From JAOUEA01 sp963821935 (GTDB lineage Bacteria > Actinomycetota > UBA4738 > HRBIN12): a stretch of 64,000 nt of DNA. The notes below the pieces were generated by a model. It was not told where the DNA came from, searched no databases, and worked only from the letters and a program-made list of their open reading frames with translations. The translations under genes were made by a program, and so were the position numbers. The stretch is taken from assembly GCA_963821935.1 (NCBI GenBank), contig CAWGFM010000005.1:806001-870000 (forward strand). The letters are read 5' to 3'. Every line of letters starts with the position of its first letter. Position 1 is the stretch's first letter. Below are positions 54,480-63,534 of this stretch, one piece after another.

Positions 54480-55130
54480 TCAGCCGAACTCGTCGCGGGT
54501 CGAGTACCACTCCGAGACCGCCCGCCGCCCCTCCCAGACGAGGAACCCGGTGATCAACAATGCGGCCACCGGATCCGCCCACCACCAGCCGAGGGTCCGT
54601 TCCAGAACCAGCCCCAGGAAGGCAAGGAAGGCCAGCACCGCCCCGGCCGCCGTCAAGATCGAGTCGCCGCGAAGGGCACGGCTGTCCAGTCGTGTCGCCA
54701 GCCGCCGCTTCCAGACCGCGAGCACCGGCAGGAAGATCACGGACGCCACGGCTTGGCCCAGCGCGAACCCCGATACCTCGGAAGCGCGGTTGGTGACCAG
54801 CGAGTGGATCGCACCCGCCGCGATCAAGCAACCGAACGAGAGCAGCCCGATCCCCACCACGACGAGCGCCTGACGCTCGTGTCGCTCCCCCAGGTGGGCA
54901 TGGCGGCGCTCGGCGCGGAACCGTCGGACGAGGAGCACGGAGGCTGCTCCGTCGATCGCGGCATCGAGCCCGAAGGCCGCCAGCGCCACGCTCCCGGTGA
55001 CGATCGAGGTCGCGATCGCCAGCACACCCAGCACGCAATCCCAGACGATCGTGATGACCGACGCCACGGTCGCCCGCTCAAGATCGCGCGCGCGATCGGT
55101 CGAATCCGATCCTGGGGTTGTCGCGGCCAT
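54480..55130 (-). CDS. CDF-like cation transporter (membrane domain only)
   Basis: A 216-residue protein with six hydrophobic segments and no cytoplasmic C-terminal domain. Helix 2 reads SVALAAFGLDAAIDGAASVLL, the FGLDSxIE-type variant of the CDF motif found in short actinobacterial cation transporters; helix 5 begins RGDSILTAAGAVLAF and the last helix begins WWADPVAAL. It should export a divalent metal, but the classical His/Asp site is altered, so the ion is not predictable. It is divergent from the exported protein gene at 55224. Confidence 0.75.
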   Translation of the reverse strand: MAATTPGSDSTDRARDLERATVASVITIVWDCVLGVLAIATSIVTGSVALAAFGLDAAIDGAASVLLVRRFRAERRHAHLGERHERQALVVVGIGLLSFGCLIAAGAIHSLVTNRASEVSGFALGQAVASVIFLPVLAVWKRRLATRLDSRALRGDSILTAAGAVLAFLAFLGLVLERTLGWWWADPVAALLITGFLVWEGRRAVSEWYSTRDEFG

Positions 55131-55223
55131 GCGTCATCTTCCCGCATCACGTGACGAGCTTCATGGAACCGACACGCCCAGATGTTTGGCGCGGCGTTCA
55201 ACCCCCGGTAGTCTCGCAGCGCT

Positions 55224-55985
55224 TTGGCAGAAGAAGGCCGTCACGCATCCAAGTCCCCCCGCAAGGCTCCGCTCGTCATCGGCGGTGTCGTGGTGGTTGC
55301 ACTCGTCGTGGGGTTGGTGGTCGCGATGGCCGGGGGATCCGACGGTCCGTTGGGCGGCCTGGGAGTGGGCGGCGACGCACCGGCCGTTCCGGCGTTCTCG
55401 TTCGAAGCGTCCGAACCGGTCGTGATCACCACCGCCCGCAACCCCAACCCCGAGGCGCCCAAGCGCACGCCCGCCCAGATCCAGGCGGCTGAGAAGAAGG
55501 CGTTGCAGGCCGCCGAACCTGCAGCGGGCGCGGCGGTGGAGGCTCTCGACACCTACTACACCGCAGCGTTCCTCGATCCCGGCGCATGGCAGGACGCGGT
55601 CTACGACGACGTCTTCGCCGGCTTCACCAACCAGGCTCGTGACGAGGCCGGATCCCAGCTCGAGATCATGACCGCCGGCAGCGAGGCGGGATTCGCCTAC
55701 GACACGATCGAGCCGATGCCCTCGGTCGTGCGGACCAAGGTGCTGCTGGATCCCAACGGAGTACCGGCCTCGGTCGTGGGCATCGCCAACTTCCAAGCCA
55801 CCGGAGACGGCAGCAGCGGCTCGCACCTGTTCGTGAGCAAGGGCCAGTTCGTGCTGCAGAAGATCGACGGCGAATGGACCATCGTGAGCTTCTCGGTCAC
55901 TCGCTCCGATAAGGACCGCGGAGCCAAGGACGACGGTCCCGCGTCCGGTTCGGCGTCCCCCACCGCTTCGGAGTCGTCACCGTGA
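55224..55985 (+). CDS. Exported/membrane-anchored protein upstream of the LCP gene
   Basis: A 253-residue protein from TTG 55224 (no better start; a possible -10 TAGTCT ends ten bases upstream, so it may be nearly leaderless). A basic N-terminus precedes one transmembrane helix (PLVIGGVVVVALVVGLVVAM). A Pro/Ala-rich linker and a helical-plus-beta domain of about 130 residues follow (AVEALDTYYTAAFLDPGAW; GQFVLQKIDGEWTIVSFSV), then a Ser/Pro tail. The end resembles the Mce-associated/NTF2-like type, but that is only a resemblance. The stop overlaps the LCP start (GTGA), so a role in the cell envelope is likely. Confidence 0.7.
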   Translation: MAEEGRHASKSPRKAPLVIGGVVVVALVVGLVVAMAGGSDGPLGGLGVGGDAPAVPAFSFEASEPVVITTARNPNPEAPKRTPAQIQAAEKKALQAAEPAAGAAVEALDTYYTAAFLDPGAWQDAVYDDVFAGFTNQARDEAGSQLEIMTAGSEAGFAYDTIEPMPSVVRTKVLLDPNGVPASVVGIANFQATGDGSSGSHLFVSKGQFVLQKIDGEWTIVSFSVTRSDKDRGAKDDGPASGSASPTASESSP

Positions 55986-56929
55986 GGCGGGCGGCCGTGT
56001 TCGCGGTGTTGGCGCTGTTCGCATGGACGGCCGGTTCCGCCCTCGGCGGTCTGGACGGTCCCGTGGCGGCCTCGGCCCAAGGCACCGGACTGGCCGTGGG
56101 CAAGGCGCACGCGGGCTTCACCCCGTCGCTCTCCGGTTCCAAGCCCATCGTGCTGCTCATGGTCGGCAGTGGCGCTCGCCCCGGCGACGACGTGATGCAT
56201 TCGCTGGCCGACTCGATCCACCTGGTGTTCGTGAACCCTGCCAAGAAGCGATCCGTCATGGTCGGGATCCCGCGCGACTCCTACGTGCCGATCCCAGGGC
56301 GCGGCAGCGGCAAGATCAACTCGTCGCTGTTCTACGGGGGACCCGAGCTCATGGTGCAGACGGTCGAGAACCTGGCCAACGTGCAGATCGACTACTGGGC
56401 CATCACCACCTTCTGGGGGTTCACGGACATGGTCGACTCGGTGGGCGGTCTCACCATGAACGTGCCGTTCGCCATGAACGACTCCTACGCCCGGGCCGAC
56501 TTCCAGCCCGGTGTCCAAGACCTCTCGGGCAGGGACGCCCTGGCCTTCGCGCGCACCCGCCACGATCTGCAGATGGGTGACTTCGCCCGCCAGGAGAACG
56601 GAGGCCGGCTCTTCCTGGCCTCGCTCGCCAACTTCCAGCGGGCCTATCGCTCGGATCCGAGCTCGCTCATCGAATGGCTGGGCGCAGGCCTGCGGAACAT
56701 CGAGACCACGATGTCGCTGGGCGAGATCATGCCGCTGGCGTTCACCGCATCGGGCATCCCCGTCAAGAACGTCCAGAACGTGGTGCTGCCGGGTGGCGTG
56801 GGCACGGCCGGGACCATGTCGGTCGTGACGTTGGACACCGCTCGGGCCCGAGCGATCTTCACCGACGCCGAGAAGGACGCCATGCTGCTGAAGAAGAACG
56901 TCCCTCCCAGCCCCACCGCCGGGGAATAG
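55982..56929 (+). CDS. LytR-CpsA-Psr (LCP) family protein
   Basis: A 315-residue secreted protein with an N-terminal signal helix and one LCP domain: DSIHLVFVNPAKKRSVMVGIPRDSYVPIPG with the conserved Arg/Asp of the LCP core, GKINSSLFYGGPELM, and DALAFARTRHDL with the conserved Arg-x-Arg-like segment. LCP enzymes attach wall glycopolymers to peptidoglycan. It is coupled to the exported protein gene upstream. Confidence 0.93.
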   Translation: MRRAAVFAVLALFAWTAGSALGGLDGPVAASAQGTGLAVGKAHAGFTPSLSGSKPIVLLMVGSGARPGDDVMHSLADSIHLVFVNPAKKRSVMVGIPRDSYVPIPGRGSGKINSSLFYGGPELMVQTVENLANVQIDYWAITTFWGFTDMVDSVGGLTMNVPFAMNDSYARADFQPGVQDLSGRDALAFARTRHDLQMGDFARQENGGRLFLASLANFQRAYRSDPSSLIEWLGAGLRNIETTMSLGEIMPLAFTASGIPVKNVQNVVLPGGVGTAGTMSVVTLDTARARAIFTDAEKDAMLLKKNVPPSPTAGE

Positions 56930-56971
56930 GTCCGCCGGGCTTCGGGGAAGACCTTGATAGGCTCGCCGGGC

Positions 56972-57066
56972 ACGAAGGGGAGTAGTCCGCAACAGCAGGA
57001 CGTCGTCATCACGATCGCGCCACCGCGGTCCGGCGCCTCACCGCACCGCGGGGACGAGACCTTCTG
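56972..57066 (+). ncRNA. yybP-ykoY (Mn2+) riboswitch upstream of the cation exchanger gene
   Basis: The leader carries GAAGGGGAGTAG (56974-56985) and GGGGACGAGACCTTC (57050-57064). These are the conserved GGGGAGUAG and GACGAGACC strands of the yybP-ykoY Mn2+-sensing RNA, and the flanking GAAGG and CCTTC pair as stem P1. A second hairpin, CTTC-T-GCC-TGA-GGC-GAAG (57061-57078), re-uses the 3' side of P1, so the two folds exclude each other, as expected of an expression platform. The class usually controls Mn2+/cation exporters; the next gene is such a transporter. Confidence 0.85.
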
Positions 57067-57100
57067 CCTGAGGCGAAGAGGCTGAACGGCGAAGGGACAC

Positions 57101-58423
57101 GTGGCGACACCGAAGGGCGACCTCATCGACGTTCATCCGACCAGTTCGCGCGTGCAGATCCTGGCCGCGCTCCTGATCACGATGCCCGGTCTGGTGGTGC
57201 GGTTCACCCATCCCGACATCCCCCACCCGCTGGAGGGGTTGATCTTCGGCCTGGCCATCGTCGGGTCCGCGTTCCTGCTGTCGTGGGGGGCGGAGGTGGC
57301 ACAGCTGGACATCTCCGCCGGCCTCGCGATCGCGATCTTGGCCCTCATCGCCGTGCTGCCCGAGTACGCGGTGGACTTCGTCTTCGCGTACAAGGGAGGC
57401 CAGTCGTTCGCGCAGACGGGTGAGGCGTGTCTGCCGATCGACGGCGGAACCGAATCGCCCTGCTCGCTGGCCCTGGCCAACATGACCGGCGCCAATCGGC
57501 TGCTGATCGGCATCGGGTGGACCATGGTGGTGTTCATCGCGTTCATCCGGCTGCGGAGCAAGGGAATGCTGCCTACGACGGGCAAATGGGAGGGCGTCCG
57601 GTTGGAACGCCGGAACTCGATCGAGATCGCGTTCCTGGCCGTCGCCACGATCTACTCGCTGACGTTGCCTTTGAAGGACTCGGTGACGTTGTTCGACTCC
57701 GCGATCTTGGTGTTGATCTTCGTGCTCTACACGCTCCGCGTCTCGCGCGCGCCGGCCGAGGAGCCGCACCTGGTCGGGCCCGCGGCCTACGTGGGCACCT
57801 TCTCGACGGTGGGACGACGCGCGACGGTCATCTCCATCGCGGTGTTCGCCGCCGTCGTGATCCTGTTGGTGGCCGAACGCTTCGCCGAGGCCCTGGTCGC
57901 CAGCGGCGAGGCGTTGGGGGTCAGCGAGTTCCTGCTGGTGCAGTGGATCGCCCCGCTCGCATCCGAGGCGCCCGAACTGCTCGTCGCCGGGTTGTACGCA
58001 TGGCGCCTCAACACCAGCGCAGGTCTGGGCACCCTGGTCAGCTCCAAGGTCAACCAGTGGACGCTGCTGGTGGGCACGCTGCCGATCGTGTTCGCGATCG
58101 CGGCGGGCGGCTTCCACGGGTTGCCGCTGGATGCGGTGCAGCGTGAGGAGCTGTTCCTGACGGCCGCGCAGTCGTTCTTCGCCGTCGCGGTGCTCTCGAG
58201 CCTCACGATGACGTTGCGCGAGGCCGTGTTCCTCTTCTCGTTGTTCTGGGTCCAGTTCCTGCTGGGCGCGATCGTGCCCGAGTCGCTCCACGCCCTCGAG
58301 CGGATCGGCGTCGGCATCGTCTACCTGCTGCTGGGGGCCTGGGTGCTGGTGCGCGGGCGGGGAACGCTTCGAGGGCTGTTCCGGGACGGGTTCCGAACCT
58401 CCTACGACGACCTCGCGCAGTAG
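57101..58423 (+). CDS. Sodium/calcium-exchanger-family cation antiporter
   Basis: A 440-residue membrane protein with about twelve hydrophobic helices in two halves. The two alpha-repeat signatures are ALIAVLPEYAVDFVFAY and PLASEAPELLVAGLYAWRLNT followed by SKVNQWTLLVGTLP. Both have the acidic ion ligand in a P-E context as in CaCA/Ca2+:H+ or Na+ exchangers. It starts at GTG 57101, after GAAGGG. The yybP-ykoY riboswitch upstream implies a Mn2+-related role, probably Mn2+ or Ca2+ efflux; the substrate is inferred, not shown. Confidence 0.88.
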   Translation: MATPKGDLIDVHPTSSRVQILAALLITMPGLVVRFTHPDIPHPLEGLIFGLAIVGSAFLLSWGAEVAQLDISAGLAIAILALIAVLPEYAVDFVFAYKGGQSFAQTGEACLPIDGGTESPCSLALANMTGANRLLIGIGWTMVVFIAFIRLRSKGMLPTTGKWEGVRLERRNSIEIAFLAVATIYSLTLPLKDSVTLFDSAILVLIFVLYTLRVSRAPAEEPHLVGPAAYVGTFSTVGRRATVISIAVFAAVVILLVAERFAEALVASGEALGVSEFLLVQWIAPLASEAPELLVAGLYAWRLNTSAGLGTLVSSKVNQWTLLVGTLPIVFAIAAGGFHGLPLDAVQREELFLTAAQSFFAVAVLSSLTMTLREAVFLFSLFWVQFLLGAIVPESLHALERIGVGIVYLLLGAWVLVRGRGTLRGLFRDGFRTSYDDLAQ

Positions 58424-58458
58424 CGTCGAACGTCGGCTCGCATGAAAGGCTTGCGCGC

Positions 58459-60738
58459 GTGGATCCCCGCGTGTTCCTGCAGCAACTGACCCGCGATCCC
58501 GAGGTGGCGCCGTCATTGGTGCACGTGCAGGAGTTGCCGGCGCGGCGGCCCGCGGTGGAGCCGTTCCCCGGCGATCTGCCCGAGCTCCTGGTGTCGCGGC
58601 TGGGGTTGCAGGGCGTCCGCGGGTTGTACGCGCACCAGGTGGACGGCCTCGCGGCGCTTCGCGAGGGTCGCGACGTCATCGTGGCCACGGGAACGGCCAG
58701 CGGCAAGACGCTGGTGTACAACACGGCGTTCGCCGAGACGGCATTGACCCAGGCCAAGGCGACGGCGCTGTACCTCTACCCCACGAAGGCCCTCGCACGC
58801 GACCAGCTACGGGCCGTGCGGGCCTTGAAGATCCCCCAGGTGAAGGCCGCCGTCTACGACGGCGACACGCCGAGAGCCGAGCGCCCGCTGATCCGCAAGA
58901 ACGCGAACCTGGTCATGACCAACCCCGACATGCTGCACCTGTCGCTGCTCCCCGATCATGCGCGGTGGGCGGACTTCCTGTTCCGGCTGTCCATGGTGGT
59001 GGTGGACGAGGCGCACGTGTGTCGAGGCGTGTTCGGCTCGCACGTCTCGATGGTGCTGCGCCGGTTGCAGCGTCTGATCGCGCACTACGGCGGGTCCCCG
59101 CGGTGGTGCCTGGCCAGCGCCACCGTCGGCAATCCCGGCGAGCTCGCGACGCGGCTCACCGGACGCAGCTTCGAGGTGATCGCGGACGACGCGTCGCCGC
59201 GCGGCGAGAAGCTCTTCGTCCTGTGGAACCCGCCGATCGTGGACGAGGACACGGGGCAACGGCGCAGCGCGCTGAGCGAGGCCTCGTGGCTGATGGGCAG
59301 GCTCGCCGTCGACGGGGTCCGCACGATCGGGTTCACGCGGTCCCGTCGGGCCGCCGAGCTGCTCGCCGAGTTCGCCCGCCGGGAGGTGGCCGAGCCGGCG
59401 ACGCGGGCGCGCATCAAGAGCTACCGGGCCGGCTACCTCGCCGAGGACCGGCGTCGCATCGAGCGCGAGCTGGCCGACGGCGAGCTGCTGGCGATCGCAT
59501 CCACCAGTGCGTTGGAGCTGGGCATCGATATCGGCTCGCTCGACGCCGCCGTGCTCACCGGCTACCCCGGCACCCGAGCCTCCATGTGGCAGCAGGTGGG
59601 GCGAGCCGGTCGTCGGGACACCGATGCGCTCGCGATCCTGGTGGCCCAGGACGATCCGTTGGACCAGTACCTCGTGCACCACCCCACCGACCTGTTCGAA
59701 CGTCCCGCCGAAGCCGCCGTGATCGACCCGACGAACCCGTACGTCCTGGAGCCGCATCTGCGGTGCGCCGCCCGGGAGCTCCCGCTCCGCGAACCGGAGC
59801 TCGGGTTCTTCGGCGAGCCCGCGGCCGTGAGCACAGCGGTGGACCGCATGACCGAGCGCGGTGAACTGGTGGCTCGACGCGAGGCGTGGCACGATCGCGG
59901 GAAGGAGGCACCCCATCGCACGGTCGACGTCCGCGCGGGCGGAGGGCACGTCTATTCGATCGTGATCGCCGAGACCGGCGAGCTGTTGGGAACGGCGGAC
60001 GAGCACCGCGCGTACGCGACGCTGCACCCCGGAGCCGTCTACCTGCACATGGGCGAGCAGTACCTGGTGTCCGAGCTCGATCTGGCGCAACGCGTCGCCG
60101 TCGTCACACAGGCCAACCCCGACTACTACACGCAGGCCCGCGACATCACCGACATCGAGGTGGGGGACATCGTCGCGAGCTCGACGGTGGGTCTGGTCGA
60201 TCAGTCGTTCGGGGATGTGCGCGTGACGAACCAGGTCACCAGCTACGTCCGCAGGTCGGTGGCCGGCGGTGAGATCCTGGACGAGGTGCCGCTGCCGCTC
60301 CCGCCGGTCCAGCTGGAGACCAAGGCCGTTTGGTGGACGATCCCGGGCGAGGTGCTCGACCGCGCCGGCGTGGGACCGCGTGACGTGCCCGGCGCGATCC
60401 ACGCGGCCGAGCATGCGGCCATCGGCCTGCTTCCACTCGTCGCCACGTGCGACCGATGGGACATCGGAGGGGTGTCCACGCCGCTGCACCCCGATACCGG
60501 GCTCACGACGATCTTCATCTACGACGGCTACCCGGGAGGGGCCGGCATCACGGAGCGGGGAGCGCGAGATGCCGATCGGTGGCTCCGGGCCACGCTGGAG
60601 GCGATCCGCCAGTGCCGCTGCAGCTCCGGATGCCCATCGTGCGTGCAATCGCCCAAGTGCGGGAACGGCAACGAACCGCTCGACAAGACCGGGGCGGTGG
60701 CCTTGTTGGCCGCGATCCTGGGTGAACGGTGGGGATGA
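58459..60738 (+). CDS. MrfA/Hrq1-type DEAD/H-box helicase with C-terminal zinc-binding (MZB) domain
   Basis: A 759-residue protein with two helicase lobes: motif I VATGTASGKTLVYN, motif II VVVDEAHVCRG, motif III LASATVGNP, motif VI QQVGRAGRRD. The C-terminal region ends with a four-cysteine cluster (CRCSSGCPSCVQSPKCGNGNE; about residues 715-735) that binds zinc. Members of this family (MrfA/YprA, Hrq1) act in repair of mitomycin-type lesions. The GTG start at 58459 gives a usual N-terminus. No partner gene of the MrfB type is next to it. Confidence 0.92.
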   Translation: MDPRVFLQQLTRDPEVAPSLVHVQELPARRPAVEPFPGDLPELLVSRLGLQGVRGLYAHQVDGLAALREGRDVIVATGTASGKTLVYNTAFAETALTQAKATALYLYPTKALARDQLRAVRALKIPQVKAAVYDGDTPRAERPLIRKNANLVMTNPDMLHLSLLPDHARWADFLFRLSMVVVDEAHVCRGVFGSHVSMVLRRLQRLIAHYGGSPRWCLASATVGNPGELATRLTGRSFEVIADDASPRGEKLFVLWNPPIVDEDTGQRRSALSEASWLMGRLAVDGVRTIGFTRSRRAAELLAEFARREVAEPATRARIKSYRAGYLAEDRRRIERELADGELLAIASTSALELGIDIGSLDAAVLTGYPGTRASMWQQVGRAGRRDTDALAILVAQDDPLDQYLVHHPTDLFERPAEAAVIDPTNPYVLEPHLRCAARELPLREPELGFFGEPAAVSTAVDRMTERGELVARREAWHDRGKEAPHRTVDVRAGGGHVYSIVIAETGELLGTADEHRAYATLHPGAVYLHMGEQYLVSELDLAQRVAVVTQANPDYYTQARDITDIEVGDIVASSTVGLVDQSFGDVRVTNQVTSYVRRSVAGGEILDEVPLPLPPVQLETKAVWWTIPGEVLDRAGVGPRDVPGAIHAAEHAAIGLLPLVATCDRWDIGGVSTPLHPDTGLTTIFIYDGYPGGAGITERGARDADRWLRATLEAIRQCRCSSGCPSCVQSPKCGNGNEPLDKTGAVALLAAILGERWG

Positions 60739-60867
60739 CCGTGTCGGCTCGTGAGGGGCACATGGCCTCGTGCATCCGACGTATCGCAAGTGTCAGACCC
60801 CGGGCATAGCCTTACGCCGATCCGCCGAGATTTCCCGTGGTATCCCCCCAGAAGGAGGCCATCGGCC

Positions 60868-61260
60868 TTGGTCGGTCTACTCATGGTCGCGGTCGCGATG
60901 GCACTGTCCGTCGTCGCCGTGGATGCGGTCGTGGAGAGCGCCAAGGTCGATGCGCGCGAGATCATCCTGTTCGGCCACACGCTCTTCTCACCCGGGAGTC
61001 CTGCCGGTCCATGGATCTTGATCGCCCTCGTGGCCGCCGCCGTGCTCGCCTGGACCGCCGTGACCACTCGGTCGCGCGGACGAGGGCTCGAGCGCCGGAT
61101 GGCCGCGGAGCTCGACTCCCGACGAGACCTACCACCTCGTCGGCGGGCGCCGTCCCGGTCATCCGGAGGTCCCTCCGGCACCGGTCGACGCCTGGTCGAG
61201 CTCCGAACGTCCTCCCACGCCGGTGGCGGGCACCAGCCCGAGTCCAGACCGGCCCTCCTA
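60868..61260 (+). CDS. Small two-helix membrane protein; probable frameshift
   Basis: TTG 60868 lies nine bases after AAGGAGG, the only good ribosome binding site in the gap. Two hydrophobic helices follow (VGLLMVAVAMALSVVAVDAV; GPWILIALVAAAVLAWTAV). After about residue 83 (RRMAAELDS) the frame in which the gene begins becomes a long Arg-rich shadow. The neighbouring frame reads DETYHLVGGRRPGHPEVPPAP and stops naturally at 61258-61260, so a single-base error near 61118 is likely. About 130 residues; function unknown. Confidence 0.6.
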
Positions 61261-62935
61261 GCGTTCGCCGGCGGGCGCCGATGGCGGGGCAGCGTCCCGT
61301 TTCGTCAGCGTGCGGGCGATGCGCACGACCGATGCGCGCTCGTTCGGCCGAAGCCCGATCGCGAGCAGGAGCACCACGTAGGCCACCGTGCCGACCGCCG
61401 AGGCCAGCACCAGGTTGATGAGCCACCGTGCATCGGGCACGACCAGATGCACGGCATACATGACCACCCCGCCCACCACGGTCGGCACGAGCAAGCGCAG
61501 GTACCAGGCGTCGAACGGCCAGATCCTCAGGAACCGTCGCACCAGGAACAACCGGGCCAGGGCGCTGATCGTCAGGGTGACCGCCTGCGCGATGGCCGCT
61601 CCGCGGATCCCCAGCACCTCCGGGCGCGCCAGCGCCAGCGCCAGACCCACGTCGATGGCGAAGCCGCCAACGTAGACCAGCAGATCCCATCCGGTGCGCC
61701 CGGCCATGATGAGGATGAATCCCACCGTGCCCACCATGACCGGCACGATCATGCCGACGATCAGGATGCGCAGCTCGTCGGCGCCGGCGACGAAGCTGGG
61801 GCCGAACACCCGCAGCACCTGTCCCGGGAGCACGGCGAGCACCAGCAGGACCGGGATCGTCGCGGCGAGCGTCCAACGGGTGACCTGCTTGTAGAGACCG
61901 TCGAGCTGGTCGTGCTCGCCCCGATGATGCAGGTCGGCGACGAACGGGCTGAACGTCAGCGAGACGCTGGTCAAGAACAGGAACAGGGACTGCCCGGCGC
62001 GAAGGACCCCGCCGTAGATGCCGACCTCGGCCGATCCGGCCGCCCCCAGGGGGCTGAACAGCGCGGAGGCCACGAAGAAGTCGGCCCAGAAGATGAGCTG
62101 GGAGAACAAGGTGGCCGGAGCGCGCAGGGCGCCGAAGCGGAGCAGGGCGCCGGTGTGCTCTTCCGGGATGCCCGCGCTTCCGGCGCGGTCGGCCGTCGCA
62201 GTGAGCGGTGGCGGGGTCCACGGTTCCCGGGAAGCGGCGCTTCTCCTTCTCCCAGCCCCACACGGCGACGGCGCCCGCCAGCGCCCATGAGGCGCCGAAC
62301 GCCCACGACGCGGCGGACGCGGTGGTGGCCGCCACGGCCCAGAACATCAGGGTGAAGACGATCCAGCCGATGGGTTGGCCGATCCATTGGGAGAACAGCG
62401 TGTAGCGCATGATCTTGAGGCCGCGCGTGGCGCCCATGTAGGTGAACGCCAAGGCGGCGAACGGGATCGTGGCGGCCGCCGCACGGAAGGCGGGCGCCGC
62501 CTGCGCGGGGAGGCCGCTGAAGGCCTCGGCCAGCCAGCCCGATGCGAACCAGACCACGAGCGCGAACGGCAGGGACACCGCGGCGGCGATGGCCACCGCA
62601 CGCCGGACCAGCCCTCGGGTTCGATCGGCCTCGTCGCGACCGACGAGGATGGCGACCAGGCGAACGTTCGCCACGTCCATGCCGAAGCGGGTGGCCGCCG
62701 CGGCGATGAACGCGAACTGCGTGGTGAGGGTGACGACGCTGAAGGAATCGTCACCGAGCCGATTGGTCATCAAGACCTGGGCCGCGAAGGTGGCGACGGC
62801 GCCGATGCCCAGGCCCACGACGTTCTGTGCGGTGTTGCCCAGGATGATCCGCTGGTCGCTGCCGGGGGGTCCCGGCCGCGACGGCCCGCGAGGCGTGACG
62901 ACCTCGGCGACTTCGTCGGTGAGCTCGGGATCCAT
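61258..62935 (-). CDS. Polysaccharide/lipid-linked oligosaccharide flippase (MATE/MVF-like); one frameshift
   Basis: A membrane protein of about 558 residues with roughly fourteen helices, of the Wzx/MurJ-like polysaccharide-export superfamily: LGNTAQNVVGLGIGAVATFAAQVLMTNRLG at the start, then ATRGLKIMRYTLFSQWIGQP. The C-terminal part holds TLFSQLIFWADFFVASALFSP and VFGPSFVAGADELRILIVGM. The N-terminal frame runs to RRFPG near 62225 and the C-terminal frame resumes with EPWTPPPLTATAD, so one base is probably missing. The ATG at 62935 lies nine bases after the YdeI-family stop. It may move an envelope glycan intermediate. Confidence 0.8.
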
Positions 62936-62943
62936 GCCTTCGC

Positions 62944-63531
62944 CTACCTGCGCCACTGGTTGGCGCGGATGTTCTCCGTCGCGGATCGGGCGGTCTCGTC
63001 CACCCGTTTGGCTCGGGTCTCCGCACGCTTCGCCGTGTTGATCCATTCCAGGATCTGCTTACGAACGCCCGGCGGGAACCCGTCCCAGTTGGTCCTGGCG
63101 GCCGCCGGTTGCGCGGCGAACGCCGCCTCGAGGTCGTCGGGCACGATCATCGCGTCGCTCTGGTTCAGCGCGTCCCACGAGCCGTTCGCCTTCGCCGTCT
63201 CGATCGCGGCGAGTCCCGGAGGCGCCAGCGCGTTGGCCTCGATCAGCCTGTCGACGCGCTCCTTGTTGATGGCCGACCACCCACTCGCGGGCTTGCGGGG
63301 CGCCATCCACAGCAGGTAGGTCTCATCGTCCAGCGAGTTGGCCTTGGAATCGATCCACCCGAAGCAGAGCGCCTCCAGCACCGCGTCCTCATACGACAGC
63401 GTCCCGGAACGGCTGCCCTTCTTGTGGATCACCAGCCACAGGCCGCCCGCACGCTCGTGGTGGCGGGCCAGCCATCGCCGCCAGGCGGCTCGGTCCTTCG
63501 CTCGGACCCGCTCCGCTTCGTCGGCTGCCAC
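62944..63531 (-). CDS. YdeI/OmpD-associated family protein
   Basis: A 195-residue protein of the YdeI family: LWLVIHKKGSRSG, YEDAVLEALCFGWIDSKANSLDDET, MAPRKPASGWSAINKERVDRLIE, and the C-terminal conserved FPPGVRKQILEWINTAKRAETRAKRV. The family is called bacteriocin-protection or OmpD-associated from a few cases, and its biochemical role is unknown. It starts four bases downstream of the ABC permease stop. Confidence 0.88.
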   Translation of the reverse strand: MAADEAERVRAKDRAAWRRWLARHHERAGGLWLVIHKKGSRSGTLSYEDAVLEALCFGWIDSKANSLDDETYLLWMAPRKPASGWSAINKERVDRLIEANALAPPGLAAIETAKANGSWDALNQSDAMIVPDDLEAAFAAQPAAARTNWDGFPPGVRKQILEWINTAKRAETRAKRVDETARSATENIRANQWRR

Positions 63532-63534
63532 CGC

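Noticed and set aside
58807..60789. 660-codon minus-strand frame opposite the MrfA-like helicase
   Set aside because: Shadow of a gene with complete helicase motifs.
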